From positions 3,445,501 to 3,509,500 of the forward strand of contig CP107199.1 in assembly GCA_025758065.1 (NCBI GenBank): a stretch of 64,000 bases of DNA, read 5' to 3'. The DNA comes from Lachnospiraceae bacterium (GTDB lineage Bacteria > Bacillota > Clostridia > Lachnospirales > Lachnospiraceae). This document shows, piece by piece, positions 32,958 to 40,349 of this stretch. Numbering within the stretch: the stretch's first letter is position 1; each line of letters opens with the position of its first letter. The notes beneath the pieces are model-generated. The model saw nothing but the letters and a program-made list of their open reading frames with translations. It was not told the origin of the DNA and did not search any database. The position numbers and the translations under genes were made by a program.

Positions 32958-34149
32958 CTTCGGTTAAGCGTGGCGTATGCCATGTAATGTTGTTATTTTC
33001 TTCCTCTGAAACAATGTAATTTGATACATACTGTACTCTACCATCAGATAACGGTCTGACCGTAACATCATGCATATATACATCAGAATCTCCTGCATAC
33101 GGATATACTACATGAACATTGAGCGTAATCGTTCCATCCGAATGTTCCGTATACCCAACCACCTCGGAATATGGATATTCTGGATACTCTATCTCATAAA
33201 ATCCTCTTGGTTTATATTCGTATGTTTGAGTTTGATAATCGTAAATAGTTTTTTTCTGCAATTTATCACTGTCGATATTAAAATATTCCATAATTACATT
33301 TTCAAACTCTGTTTTAGGAATATGATAAACTGCACCTATGCCTAAGTTATCATCTGCTACATATGGAAATTTTTCATTATGCAACTTTGGATACAACAAA
33401 TCAAACATATCATAGAAATTCAGTTCTCCAAAATCATCCTCATTCCAATCCACTAAAAACATATTATTTAACTCATATCCTATTGGCAAAAGATATTTTT
33501 CATTTAATTCCCGACACTTTGCATCCAATGGCAGTATACGAAATGCTACATGCTCTTCTGCAGAACTTAATGTTAATACATACAATTCTTCTGAAAAATA
33601 AGTTCCAGAAAACATCAGATATCCATCATCGGTATATCTCCAATAATCGGTTTGATATTCACCTTCATCCTCACTTTTCATAATCCCATCTTTGTATCCG
33701 TAATAGCATCTTTTCACATGAACCACTCCTTTTTCTGTCTGTAAATGGTAGACCGAAAATCCTCCCAGACTGCTCACTTGGAGTATTGTCACTTCTGCTT
33801 TTTCTTGTTTTTCCACCGAATCACAAAAATCTATCACATTTTGTATTTGTGTCATATCAACTCGATTTTCACAATCAACTGCCGCATATCCACATTCCCC
33901 AAATCTTTCTACAACTTTACGTACTGTTTCCATATCCTTCAGCTTATTTTTTGTTGTGGCTTCCGCATAAATATCTATCGGAATATTTATAAAATTGTCA
34001 TCCATTCCTTTCTCACTGACAATTTCAATAGGTTCAGAAGATACTGGTTCTTCTGTATTCCCTTTACATCCCGAAATCCCCATCGAAAAACCTATACTAA
34101 TTACCAGAAAACCACTTTTCAAGAACCTGACTATCTTTTTTGACAACAT
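32887..34149 (-). CDS. DUF6070-type lipoprotein, 420 aa
   Basis: A signal peptide with lipobox (FLVISIGFSMGISGCKGNTE) marks it as a lipoprotein on the outer face of the membrane. The mature part is acidic and aromatic-rich (YWRYTDDGYLMFSGTYFSEE, VYHIPKTEFENVIMEYFNID). The ATG at 34149 is preceded by AGAGGTGG. It is paralogous to the truncated gene downstream. It lies next to the BlaI operon and could be part of the same envelope response, although no TTAC-N4-GTAA site precedes it. Immediately upstream is a junction to a relaxase remnant. Confidence 0.7.
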   Translation of the reverse strand: MLSKKIVRFLKSGFLVISIGFSMGISGCKGNTEEPVSSEPIEIVSEKGMDDNFINIPIDIYAEATTKNKLKDMETVRKVVERFGECGYAAVDCENRVDMTQIQNVIDFCDSVEKQEKAEVTILQVSSLGGFSVYHLQTEKGVVHVKRCYYGYKDGIMKSEDEGEYQTDYWRYTDDGYLMFSGTYFSEELYVLTLSSAEEHVAFRILPLDAKCRELNEKYLLPIGYELNNMFLVDWNEDDFGELNFYDMFDLLYPKLHNEKFPYVADDNLGIGAVYHIPKTEFENVIMEYFNIDSDKLQKKTIYDYQTQTYEYKPRGFYEIEYPEYPYSEVVGYTEHSDGTITLNVHVVYPYAGDSDVYMHDVTVRPLSDGRVQYVSNYIVSEEENNNITWHTPRLTEDEWNKRKRISGYNDESICSNGKL

Positions 34150-34169
34150 AACCGCTTCCACCTCTTGGT

Positions 34170-34634
34170 TCTCTCTCCGATCTGAAGCATCAGATTACTG
34201 TGAAAACCGAAGCCGGAAAATCTGCCAAACAGAGCGTTGTGAAACTGGAACACCACATGAAAGACCTTGCAGAAATCATCAAATATGCCGAGCAGTACAA
34301 AACCAACCGCTCCTATCACATCGCCTACAAAAAGTCAAAGAATCCAGACGCATATTTCCGCCGATACGAAAGCCAGCTCATTCTATATGGCGGTGCACGA
34401 CGTGTACTTGAGCAGACTGGGATAAACTTAAAAGGATTGAATGTTGATAAGCTAAAAGCGGAATATCAGGAACTAATGAAACAGAAAAATGAACTGACTT
34501 CCACCTACAAGAACTGTGAAAAAGAGGTTCAATCATTAAACCGAAAACTGGAAAATCTGAATCAATACCTCGGTCAGACACAGCCCGATTTTACCTCAGA
34601 GCAGTCCAGGAAAAAGAATAATCCCATCTTGTAG
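34170..34634 (+). pseudogene. C-terminal remnant of a Mob-type relaxase
   Basis: The frame reads LSDLKHQITVKTEAGKSAKQ, EIIKYAEQYKTNRSYHIAYK, RYESQLILYGGARRVLEQTG and ends with a coiled-coil, the typical end of MobA/MobL-type relaxases of mobilisable clostridial elements. The catalytic N-terminus is missing. A GTG at 34200 could start translation but has no good ribosome-binding site. Element 2 thus lost its relaxase by a deletion that ends just before the lipoprotein gene's leader. Confidence 0.75.
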
Positions 34635-34676
34635 CTTGTTAATGTTTAACGCATCTTAAAAAATTCCATATAATGC

Positions 34677-34780
34677 TTGCATATTTTACCTGCCTATAGT
34701 ATATTATAGATAGCAATTGGGGTATGTGTTTGCGGACACATACTTGGAGGAGTCGGAGTGATCCGGCTCCTCTTTAATTT
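34677..34780 (+). ncRNA. Candidate small RNA with its own promoter and terminator
   Basis: TTGCAT (34677-34682), a 17-base spacer and TATATT (34700-34705) form a promoter. The transcript would hold the hairpin GTATGTGT-TTGCGG-ACACATAC (34722-34743) and end in a terminator, GGAGGAG...CTCCTC with inner CGGA/TCCG and then TTTAATTTTT (34747-34780), about 65 nt in all. It contains no open frame. Confidence 0.5.
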
Positions 34781-34829
34781 TTAACAAAAAAACGGTAGTC
34801 AAAAGGGGCACCTAATGACTACCATATTT

Positions 34830-35036
34830 TTATTCTGCCGCTTCCAACACTAATCTGGCATATTCTTCATCACCTATGCTTTCCAGTTTTCCTGCCACAC
34901 GCACCGACAATTCTAAAAGTTCATCATCGTCGATATGTTTCATTGCCTTATGAATGCCCTCTATAACCTTTGCCCTGCTGTCACTCTGGAAAATACATAT
35001 CAAATTCGTTTCTTCTACCGTAAATAGATTATTCAT
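34830..35036 (-). CDS. Transposon-transfer-assisting small protein (TnpW-like)
   Basis: A 68-aa helical protein: NNLFTVEETNLICIFQSDSR, AKVIEGIHKAMKHIDDDELL, then ESIGDEEYARLVLEAAE, the pattern of the small proteins annotated as transposon-transfer assisting in clostridial mobilisable elements. GGAGGAG 9 bases before the ATG at 35036. It belongs to the right-end module of element 2. Confidence 0.7.
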   Translation of the reverse strand: MNNLFTVEETNLICIFQSDSRAKVIEGIHKAMKHIDDDELLELSVRVAGKLESIGDEEYARLVLEAAE

Positions 35037-35040
35037 ATTC

Positions 35041-35544
35041 CTATATCTCCTCCCTGTTCGTTTTTTTAGTCTTATCCTGCTCTTTAGCATCTTTATTCTT
35101 TCCTTGTGCTACTTCCTTCTGCTTGGCTACAAGCCGCTCCTTTAAGGAAGAACGTGCCTGCGGTTTTTCCTGCTGTTCTTTCTTTTCTTCCTCACGATTG
35201 AATTTCTCCACACCATTATTAAGCCTGTCATCAATCATGTTATAATTCTGCTCCTCCAGCTCCTCGATCTTGGCAAGCGGCTTATATTCTGCCAGCTTAG
35301 CAATCAGCTCTTTTGCCTGTCTTTCACTGTCCTCGTCAATTCCCCCATCAATAGATGTCTGCAAAAAAATCTGTAATGGCTTCACATTGCCGCTTCTTAT
35401 ATCATTTGCAATCATCTGAACCTGTGCTTCCCTGTCCGGTACCAAGTCTCTATATTCAAAAGTGTCAATATCATAGGATAACTGATCAAGTTCTGCCGCA
35501 AGCGTCTGTATCTTCGTTTCTTTTGTCTCCCGGTCATAGGATAC
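35041..35544 (-). pseudogene. C-terminal remnant of a large element protein (YodL/LPD-type?)
   Basis: The frame is open back to a stop at 35545 and reads LAAELDQLSYDIDTFEYRDL, VPDREAQVQMIANDIRSGNV, YKPLAKIEELEEQNYNMIDD, ending in a Lys/Glu-rich tail. This looks like the end of a large multi-domain protein of conjugative elements; the N-terminus has been replaced by the excisionase-like gene, to which it is joined out of frame. An ATG is missing for the full piece. Confidence 0.55.
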
Positions 35545-35720
35545 TTATCCAATATTTCTGTATTAACAAGTACAAGCTGACCAATCTTATAACAAGCCTT
35601 GGCATCCTTAGCCACTTCTTGAAATTTTGTCATTCCCATACTGTACATCTTTGCACCATCTGAATATCTTACAAACTTTTTTGCATCCTCATATCTATCT
35701 TTCTTCTTTGATTCATCCAT
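35412..35720 (-). CDS. Excisionase-like protein with foreign C-terminus
   Basis: Residues 1 to about 58 (KFVRYSDGAKMYSMGMTKFQ, EVAKDAKACYKIGQLVLVNT, EILDKY) are paralogous to the 64-aa gene at 25912, which ends QYLESFRVK. Here the sequence leaves the family after DKY at about 35,545 and reads out of frame into the remnant above, ending with a basic tail (GRQKKRRYRRLRQN). A deletion joined the two genes. The DNA-binding part is complete and may still work. Confidence 0.65.
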   Translation of the reverse strand: MDESKKKDRYEDAKKFVRYSDGAKMYSMGMTKFQEVAKDAKACYKIGQLVLVNTEILDKYPMTGRQKKRRYRRLRQNLISYPMILTLLNIETWYRTGKHRFR

Positions 35721-35780
35721 TGCTGTGCTCCTTTCACTTTGACTTCATAACAAATGACGTATTTTCTCCATAACGCAAAA

Positions 35781-35820
35781 AAGAGGACATCTTCTAAATT
35801 TCTTTAGAAAATGTCCTCTT
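35781..35820. terminator. Strong bidirectional hairpin near element 2 right end
   Basis: AAGAGGACAT pairs perfectly with ATGTCCTCTT, with inner TTCTAAA/TTTAGAA pairing, flanked by A-rich and T-containing sequence. Confidence 0.6.
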
Positions 35821-35917
35821 AGTAGTTCATATTCGATTGAGTCTTATTCTTTTCAGATTGTGTACTCTTTCATACTGATGTAAATGACTATGCCAAAATA
35901 CGTCTTTTAATGCGTCC

Positions 35918-35929
35918 TTTGACGTACTC
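35918..35929. repeat. Integrase arm-type site, element 2 right end
   Basis: TTTGACGTACTC differs by one base from the two left-end copies at 24285 and 24315. Confidence 0.55.
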
Positions 35930-35959
35930 AAATGCCTCAATCCCGCATAAACACTAGGT

Positions 35960-35990
35960 TTATTTATCCAAGCTCTTCATTGTCGGGACT
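35960..35990 (-). pseudogene. Truncated metG tail at element 2 right end (attachment core 3)
   Basis: The core TTCATTGTCGGGA (35976-35988) encodes VPTMK on the minus strand, then SLDK and a TAA stop at 35960-35962. Element 2 therefore brings only a four-codon end after the core; MetG restored by it would lack the tRNA-binding domain. Confidence 0.65.
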
Positions 35991-36219
35991 TTCTCCGACG
36001 CAATTCCGAAGCCACTCATATTCCTGAGCAACTCCCTACTTTGCTTTTTTCAACCAGATAAAAAGCCTTGTTTACCTTTAAAATTGATTACTTTCCGCAT
36101 AAGCAGTTGTATTATTGGATGTATTTGATGTAAATCCCGATTGAGAGAATGGGTTCTTCAATCGGATTACTTACTAAATTATAATCTTTATTATTGAATA
36201 AGTCAATCAGACAAAAAAA

Positions 36220-36256
36220 GCAGCGTACCAATTTTCATTTTAAAGTACGCCACTTT
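36220..36256 (-). terminator. Terminator of the element 3 integrase gene
   Basis: GGCGTACT on the minus strand pairs with GGTACGCT (with one G-U pair) and is followed by GCTTTTTTTG. Confidence 0.5.
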
Positions 36257-36259
36257 TTC

Positions 36260-37501
36260 CTACGCTATTGAATTATTAAAGTATTTATCCAGTCCATCAA
36301 ACTCGGTTCTTTTTAGTTCCTTTGTTACATCAGTATAGATATTTAAGGTTGTTGTTATATCCTTATGTCCGAGTGTATCCTGAATAACTTTTATATTTAC
36401 ACCTGCTTCACACATTCTTGTTGTAAATGTATGTCTGAGCGAATGACAACTAAAATGTGGTAAAAGCACTTCTGGGTTTTCTGTTTTCAAAAACTGCTCA
36501 TCGTTGCAATCACGGATTATGCGTCGGATTGCCTTATTCAAAGTCGATTGATGTTGTGGCTGTCCGAAGCGATTGAGAAATATAAAATCTGTATATCCAT
36601 CTATGGTCGCTTCGCAGTGAACCCCTAGCAGTTCTTGTCTTTCTTTTTCCATAACAAATGCTTCTTTAACAAAATCGAGCATCGGAACTTGTCTATTTCC
36701 TGCTTCTGTCTTTGGAGTATTCACATTGAAATAGCAGCCCTTTTTTCCTTCAGAAGTTCTGTGGTCATAATAAACCAACGTGTGATTAACATCTATAATC
36801 CCATCTTCCAAATCAATATCACACCATCTGAGTCCAGTAACTTCTCCAACTCTCAACCCCGTTCCAAGCATTACTGCAAACACCGGATACCAATACACTG
36901 CTGTATTAGAGTTCTTCAGATAATCCATAAACAATTCCTGCTCAGGTCGAGTAAGTCCCCTGCGTTTCTCTGTCTTGAAGCAATGAGCTTTTTTCAATTC
37001 CCTTAAAACATTATTTGTCGGATTGTTTCTGATATAGTTATCATCAACCGCCATATCAAATATCTGATGAAGAATGTTGTGGACACCATCAACCGTTGCT
37101 GGCTTCAATCCTCGCTCATCAACCAGATAATTATAAAATCTCTTAATATCTGATTTCAAAAATGTTGAAACTCTCTTAGAACCGATTTGCCGACGTACAA
37201 AGGTTTCATAAATATATTTGTAATTCTCAAAAGTGTTGTTTTTCAATCCTCTCTTCAGGTCTTTCCACAACTCATATAAATCATCGAGTGTAACATATCG
37301 TGCTTCCGCTTTTATGCCATCACTTTTGTCTTTCTCAATCGCTTCCTCTTTAATCCTGAGTGCTTCAAGCGTTTTTGAATAAACATATCTTCTTTTATGA
37401 TTTTCATCAGTCCAACTGTACTGATAACTTCCATCACTTCTTTGAAGTTCTCCCGTGCGAAGAACTGTCCTTGTTTTATCTTTTCGTTTTGGTCTTGCCA
37501 C
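36260..37501 (-). CDS. int: Tyrosine integrase, Tn916 type (element 3)
   Basis: A 413-aa integrase of the same type as the element 2 enzyme but clearly diverged: RSDGSYQYSWTDENHKRRYV at the N-terminus, catalytic Arg in MLGTGLRVGEVTGLRW, CHSLRHTFTTRMCE, and TLGHKDITTTLNIYTDV with the Tyr nucleophile. Ending with LDKYFNNSIA, it is closer to the stump of element 1 (FEEYFNRQ) than to element 2. It ends 271 bases from metG core 3. It probably integrates at the metG site, with the excisionase-like genes directly upstream. Confidence 0.93.
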   Translation of the reverse strand: MARPKRKDKTRTVLRTGELQRSDGSYQYSWTDENHKRRYVYSKTLEALRIKEEAIEKDKSDGIKAEARYVTLDDLYELWKDLKRGLKNNTFENYKYIYETFVRRQIGSKRVSTFLKSDIKRFYNYLVDERGLKPATVDGVHNILHQIFDMAVDDNYIRNNPTNNVLRELKKAHCFKTEKRRGLTRPEQELFMDYLKNSNTAVYWYPVFAVMLGTGLRVGEVTGLRWCDIDLEDGIIDVNHTLVYYDHRTSEGKKGCYFNVNTPKTEAGNRQVPMLDFVKEAFVMEKERQELLGVHCEATIDGYTDFIFLNRFGQPQHQSTLNKAIRRIIRDCNDEQFLKTENPEVLLPHFSCHSLRHTFTTRMCEAGVNIKVIQDTLGHKDITTTLNIYTDVTKELKRTEFDGLDKYFNNSIA

Positions 37502-37512
37502 GGCTGTTCCTC

Positions 37513-37767
37513 CTATATTTCATTCCTGCTATTTAAAAATTCCACAAATTTATCGATGATGACATACACCTGATAACCGTCTGTCGTCATAAAATTGCAG
37601 TCTTTCCTTTTCATCAACTCTCGTATTTTTCCCCTTCCGATACCTGTATAAGCGGCTGTTTCATTTACCGACAAACATTTCTTTTTCCAAAATGGCTGCT
37701 CTTTTTTCTTTTCTATAAGACTTTCCCGATAAGCAATCATTTCTTCATCTGCAAAATCCACATTCAT
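37513..37767 (-). CDS. Excisionase-like protein 1 of 4 (divergent)
   Basis: An 84-aa protein: KKEQPFWKKKCLSVNETAAY, TGIGRGKIRELMKRKDCNFM, then VYVIIDKFVEFLNSRNEI, a Tn916 Xis-like winged helix. It has a 24-residue N-terminal extension and a changed wing compared with its three neighbours. GGAGGTGG precedes the ATG. It sits 11 bases from int, the usual xis place, and is the best candidate for the true excisionase. Confidence 0.8.
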   Translation of the reverse strand: MNVDFADEEMIAYRESLIEKKKEQPFWKKKCLSVNETAAYTGIGRGKIRELMKRKDCNFMTTDGYQVYVIIDKFVEFLNSRNEI

Positions 37768-37778
37768 CGTTCCACCTC

Positions 37779-37997
37779 CTAAATCTCATACATTTTTTCA
37801 ATGTACTCATCAAACAATTCTCTTTTTATCATTCGGCGTTTTCCCACCCATAACACAAATGGACAATCAGCAAACCTTGTCATTTCACGAAGTTTTTCTC
37901 TGCCAATGCCGGTATAGGCAGTAGCTTCATCAATGGTCAGATACGGCTTATGCCATATCGGTACTTCTAATCTTTCTTTTTTTACTGGATTACTCAC
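37779..37997 (-). CDS. Excisionase-like protein 2 of 4
   Basis: A 72-aa protein with VPIWHKPYLTIDEATAYTGI, GREKLREMTRFADCPFVLWV, GKRRMIKRELFDEYIEKMYE, the Tn916 Xis fold. AGGAGG lies 7 bases before a GTG start. It is separated by 11 bases from paralogue 1 and 12 from paralogue 3. Confidence 0.8.
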   Translation of the reverse strand: MSNPVKKERLEVPIWHKPYLTIDEATAYTGIGREKLREMTRFADCPFVLWVGKRRMIKRELFDEYIEKMYEI

Positions 37998-38009
37998 AAT
38001 AATACCTCC

Positions 38010-38228
38010 TCATATCGAATACTGCTTTTTTATAAATTCAACAAATTCTTCTCTCTTGATAAGTCGCTTTGAGCCATTCCATAAAACGAACGGACATCTT
38101 TCATTATCGGTAAGCTGTCTGATTTTTCTGCTTCCAACACCTGTATAAGCTGCGGCTTCATCAATTGTAAGCATTACTTTCTCCCAAAGTGGGACATTAT
38201 AGATTGTTTCATCTTTTTCGTTGTTCAT
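38010..38228 (-). CDS. Excisionase-like protein 3 of 4
   Basis: A 72-aa protein with VPLWEKVMLTIDEAAAYTGV, GSRKIRQLTDNERCPFVLWN, GSKRLIKREEFVEFIKKQYS. AAAGGAGG precedes the ATG. Same fold and length as copies 2 and 4. Confidence 0.8.
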   Translation of the reverse strand: MNNEKDETIYNVPLWEKVMLTIDEAAAYTGVGSRKIRQLTDNERCPFVLWNGSKRLIKREEFVEFIKKQYSI

Positions 38229-38321
38229 ATGCTGTAACCTCCTTTGCGTGGTTACAGCATACTTAAAAATCTACACTGAGCCAACGATGCGAATTTGCTC
38301 ATCGCAGATTTGACTTTTTCA

Positions 38322-38543
38322 TTAAATAGAATACTGATTTGCAATATATTCCTCAAAAATTTTTCGCTTTATCATTCGGCGGCTTCCTATCCAAAGTACA
38401 AACGGGCAATCTTGCTTTTCCGTCATTTCATAAAGTTTTCCTGTTCCAATATTGGAATATATAGATGCTTCTTCAATCGACAAATTAGGCTTATGCCAAA
38501 GAGGTACATTATAACTCAGCTTCTTTACACTGCTATTAGACAT
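38322..38543 (-). CDS. Excisionase-like protein 4 of 4
   Basis: A 73-aa protein with VPLWHKPNLSIEEASIYSNI, GTGKLYEMTEKQDCPFVLWI, GSRRMIKRKIFEEYIANQYS. GAGGTG precedes the ATG at 38543, which overlaps the last 8 bases of the MazF-zinc gene. The frame is open further upstream but has no start signal. Confidence 0.8.
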   Translation of the reverse strand: MSNSSVKKLSYNVPLWHKPNLSIEEASIYSNIGTGKLYEMTEKQDCPFVLWIGSRRMIKRKIFEEYIANQYSI

Positions 38544-39096
38544 TCTTGCACCTCTTTTCTTTCTTGGATGAATATCTGTCGGTAACAACATAATCCCAAC
38601 CATCCCCATCACACTTATCACATCTGTCTTTTCGCTTTGCAAATGGGTCAAGTCGCCTTACAATATAGTCCGGATTGTGGATGTAATCATTCAGGCACTT
38701 CGGGCATAGACAACGAATATTTTCTTTCCCCTCCGGCTTGTAAACCCAAAGTCCAAAAGTCTTTTTCAAAGTTGCGTTTATCTGCCTGAAAAGTTTATCA
38801 TCATCTACCGTACCTATGTATTCACGCAAATCCTCTCTATTGACTGTCCGTATCTGCTCCAGAAGAACCATTGACGGTTTCTTCAGTCCAAACTCCTCGC
38901 CGAGAATAATGTGCGATGGCAAATATCTTTTCTTGATTACACTTGTAACCGCTGCAACAATAATCGTCGGAGCATTCTGGTTATAATCGTCTGCCTGAAC
39001 GACAAGCACCGGACGCTCTCCGCTTTGTACTGAACCACTGTTATCTCCAAAGTCATAGTAGAATAAATCCCCACGACAAATCATTTTTTCTTTCAT
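38536..39096 (-). CDS. PemK/MazF-type endoribonuclease with C-terminal zinc ribbon
   Basis: Residues 1 to about 115 are MazF-like: ICRGDLFYYDFGDNSGSVQS, GERPVLVVQADDYNQNAPTI, AAVTSVIKKRYLPSHIIL, and LLEQIRTVNREDLREYIGTV. The last 70 residues add two cysteine pairs (CLCPKCLNDYI and RCDKCDGDGW), a zinc ribbon rarely fused to MazF. MazF enzymes cut mRNA at short sequences; the extension could bind RNA or replace the antitoxin. No antitoxin gene is next to it. The ATG at 39096 lies 8 bases from GTGAGG; 39102 is an alternative. Confidence 0.75.
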   Translation of the reverse strand: MKEKMICRGDLFYYDFGDNSGSVQSGERPVLVVQADDYNQNAPTIIVAAVTSVIKKRYLPSHIILGEEFGLKKPSMVLLEQIRTVNREDLREYIGTVDDDKLFRQINATLKKTFGLWVYKPEGKENIRCLCPKCLNDYIHNPDYIVRRLDPFAKRKDRCDKCDGDGWDYVVTDRYSSKKEKRCKNV

Positions 39097-39134
39097 ATAC
39101 ATAACCTCACAAGAATCTAATTTTTAAAGTGTCA

Positions 39135-39200
39135 TTCGTATCCGGAATGAAATAACCCCTTCACTCATTTGGACAAAGGGTGCTGAAATGCACACCCAAA
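39135..39200 (-). repeat. Conserved 60-base non-coding repeat, copy 1
   Basis: GATTTTGGGTGTGCATTTCA is followed by a hairpin CCC(T)TT...AAGGGG around GTCCAAATGAGTG and then TTCATTCC (minus strand). It directly follows the stop of the sigma-like gene. A near-identical copy lies at 61219-61285. Confidence 0.65.
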
Positions 39201-39201
39201 A

Positions 39202-39789
39202 TCAGAGATTTTCATAAAATTTGATAAAGTTTTTCTTTGCCGCTGCAATGGACTTATCCACGGAGCTGTAATATACGCCCTCCTGCTTTGCAATTGCTCT
39301 GGAACTCAGACCGCAGCACACATTCTTCATAAGGCGTTCCCTTTGAAGTGGCTGCAACATTGAAAGTGCTATTCTTGCTTTCCCGATTTCACACTGACGC
39401 AATTCTTCTCTTTCCAGTTCAAGTCTTTCTTCCTCTGCTCTTTCAAACGGGTCGTCAAACATAATGGCAAGTTCTTTATGGAACTGTGAGGACATTTCAT
39501 CGTCGTATCCATAGCAGTCAAGTGTGCGACTGCTTCTCTTTGCATACTTGTCCTCATTTCGGTTTGCATCGTCAATCACTTCTCCCTGTGCAATGGAAAG
39601 ATGAACAAACGGAGAATATCTTTCTATAACAAGGGGATACTTCTCCCAAAGCTCTTTTACCGATAATTCCGTAATAATCGCCCATCTTTCATCTCCGGTA
39701 TAACCGTTATATTCGTATTTAAGGTTTATCAGTTTACAATCCTTTGCAAATAATTCTTCTTGTTCTGCTAATGTAAGTATGTTTGTCAT
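39202..39789 (-). CDS. Sigma-70-like regulatory factor, 195 aa
   Basis: A C-terminal region-4-like helix-turn-helix (SMLQPLQRERLMKNVCCGLS, RAIAKQEGVYYSSVDKSIAA, AKKNFIKFYENL) follows an acidic N-terminal part (ERWAIITELSVKELWEKYPL). Such factors are conserved in Tn916-type and related elements, where they switch on transfer genes. AAAGGAG 9 bases before the ATG is complementary to a segment of its own leader (next entry), so translation is probably regulated. Confidence 0.75.
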   Translation of the reverse strand: MTNILTLAEQEELFAKDCKLINLKYEYNGYTGDERWAIITELSVKELWEKYPLVIERYSPFVHLSIAQGEVIDDANRNEDKYAKRSSRTLDCYGYDDEMSSQFHKELAIMFDDPFERAEEERLELEREELRQCEIGKARIALSMLQPLQRERLMKNVCCGLSSRAIAKQEGVYYSSVDKSIAAAKKNFIKFYENL

Positions 39790-39792
39790 TTT

Positions 39793-39847
39793 CGTAATCT
39801 CCTTTGAATTTTGAAAAATTGATAAGTTTCAAACTTCGGAGATTACG
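39793..39847 (-). promoter_or_regulatory. Leader that can sequester the sigma-like gene's ribosome-binding site
   Basis: On the minus strand CGTAATCTCC in the leader is a perfect 10-base complement of GGAGATTACG, which contains the Shine-Dalgarno. They are 35 bases apart, so the mRNA can fold to hide the site. Confidence 0.55.
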
Positions 39848-39955
39848 GGTACTCAGCTATCTGGCACTGCCATGCGTTATAAAACATAAAAGTCCTTTCC
39901 CAAGTAAGGGAAAAGACCTAATACTGCACGAAGCATAATCGAATAAAACAGCAAC

Positions 39956-40028
39956 AAAAAAAGCACCGTCGAATCTGGACAGCAAAGAATACTTCTATTC
40001 TTCACTTATCCGGCTTCGTACGGTGCTT
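39956..40028 (-). terminator. Large terminator hairpin downstream of the lexA-immA operon
   Basis: AAGCACCG and CGGTGCTT close a 68-base structure with inner GAA/TTC and GAATA/TATTC pairing; TTTTTTTG follows on the minus strand. The 310-base gap 39790-40100 otherwise contains the leader above and a smaller hairpin (TTTCCC/GGGAAA, 39896-39913). Confidence 0.65.
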
Positions 40029-40100
40029 GGTAGTTTAGCAAATAAATTGCTTATCTCCGCTTACTCGATTAGAAATCGTTTCGATATTTACTTGTAATAT

Positions 40101-40349
40101 TCATCGCCTGCAATTCCTACTATATCCGTTCCTGCGGATTCTGCGGAAGTAAGCGAGATTTAAGATATGGACATTCTTGCATTTCTGACACTTCACACTC
40201 AAATGTCCGGTTGCGTCTGAAAATACTCTTTGTATCCTGAACCCACAAGTCGGGCAGAGAATATCACGCTCTTTCAGACTTTCTGCTTCTACTCTTGACA
40301 GAAGCAATCTCTTTTGTATTTCAGGTGCTACCTGAGTCTGTAACCTCAT
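40101..40349 (-). CDS. Small zinc-finger protein, 82 aa
   Basis: Two cysteine pairs, ILCPTCGFRIQRVF and VKCQKCKNVHIL, form one zinc ribbon in a basic protein, similar in layout to phage Com-like translational regulators. Its ATG overlaps the end of the ImmA gene by 4 bases, so it is the last gene of the lexA operon. Probably RNA- or DNA-binding. Confidence 0.65.
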   Translation of the reverse strand: MRLQTQVAPEIQKRLLLSRVEAESLKERDILCPTCGFRIQRVFSDATGHLSVKCQKCKNVHILNLAYFRRIRRNGYSRNCRR

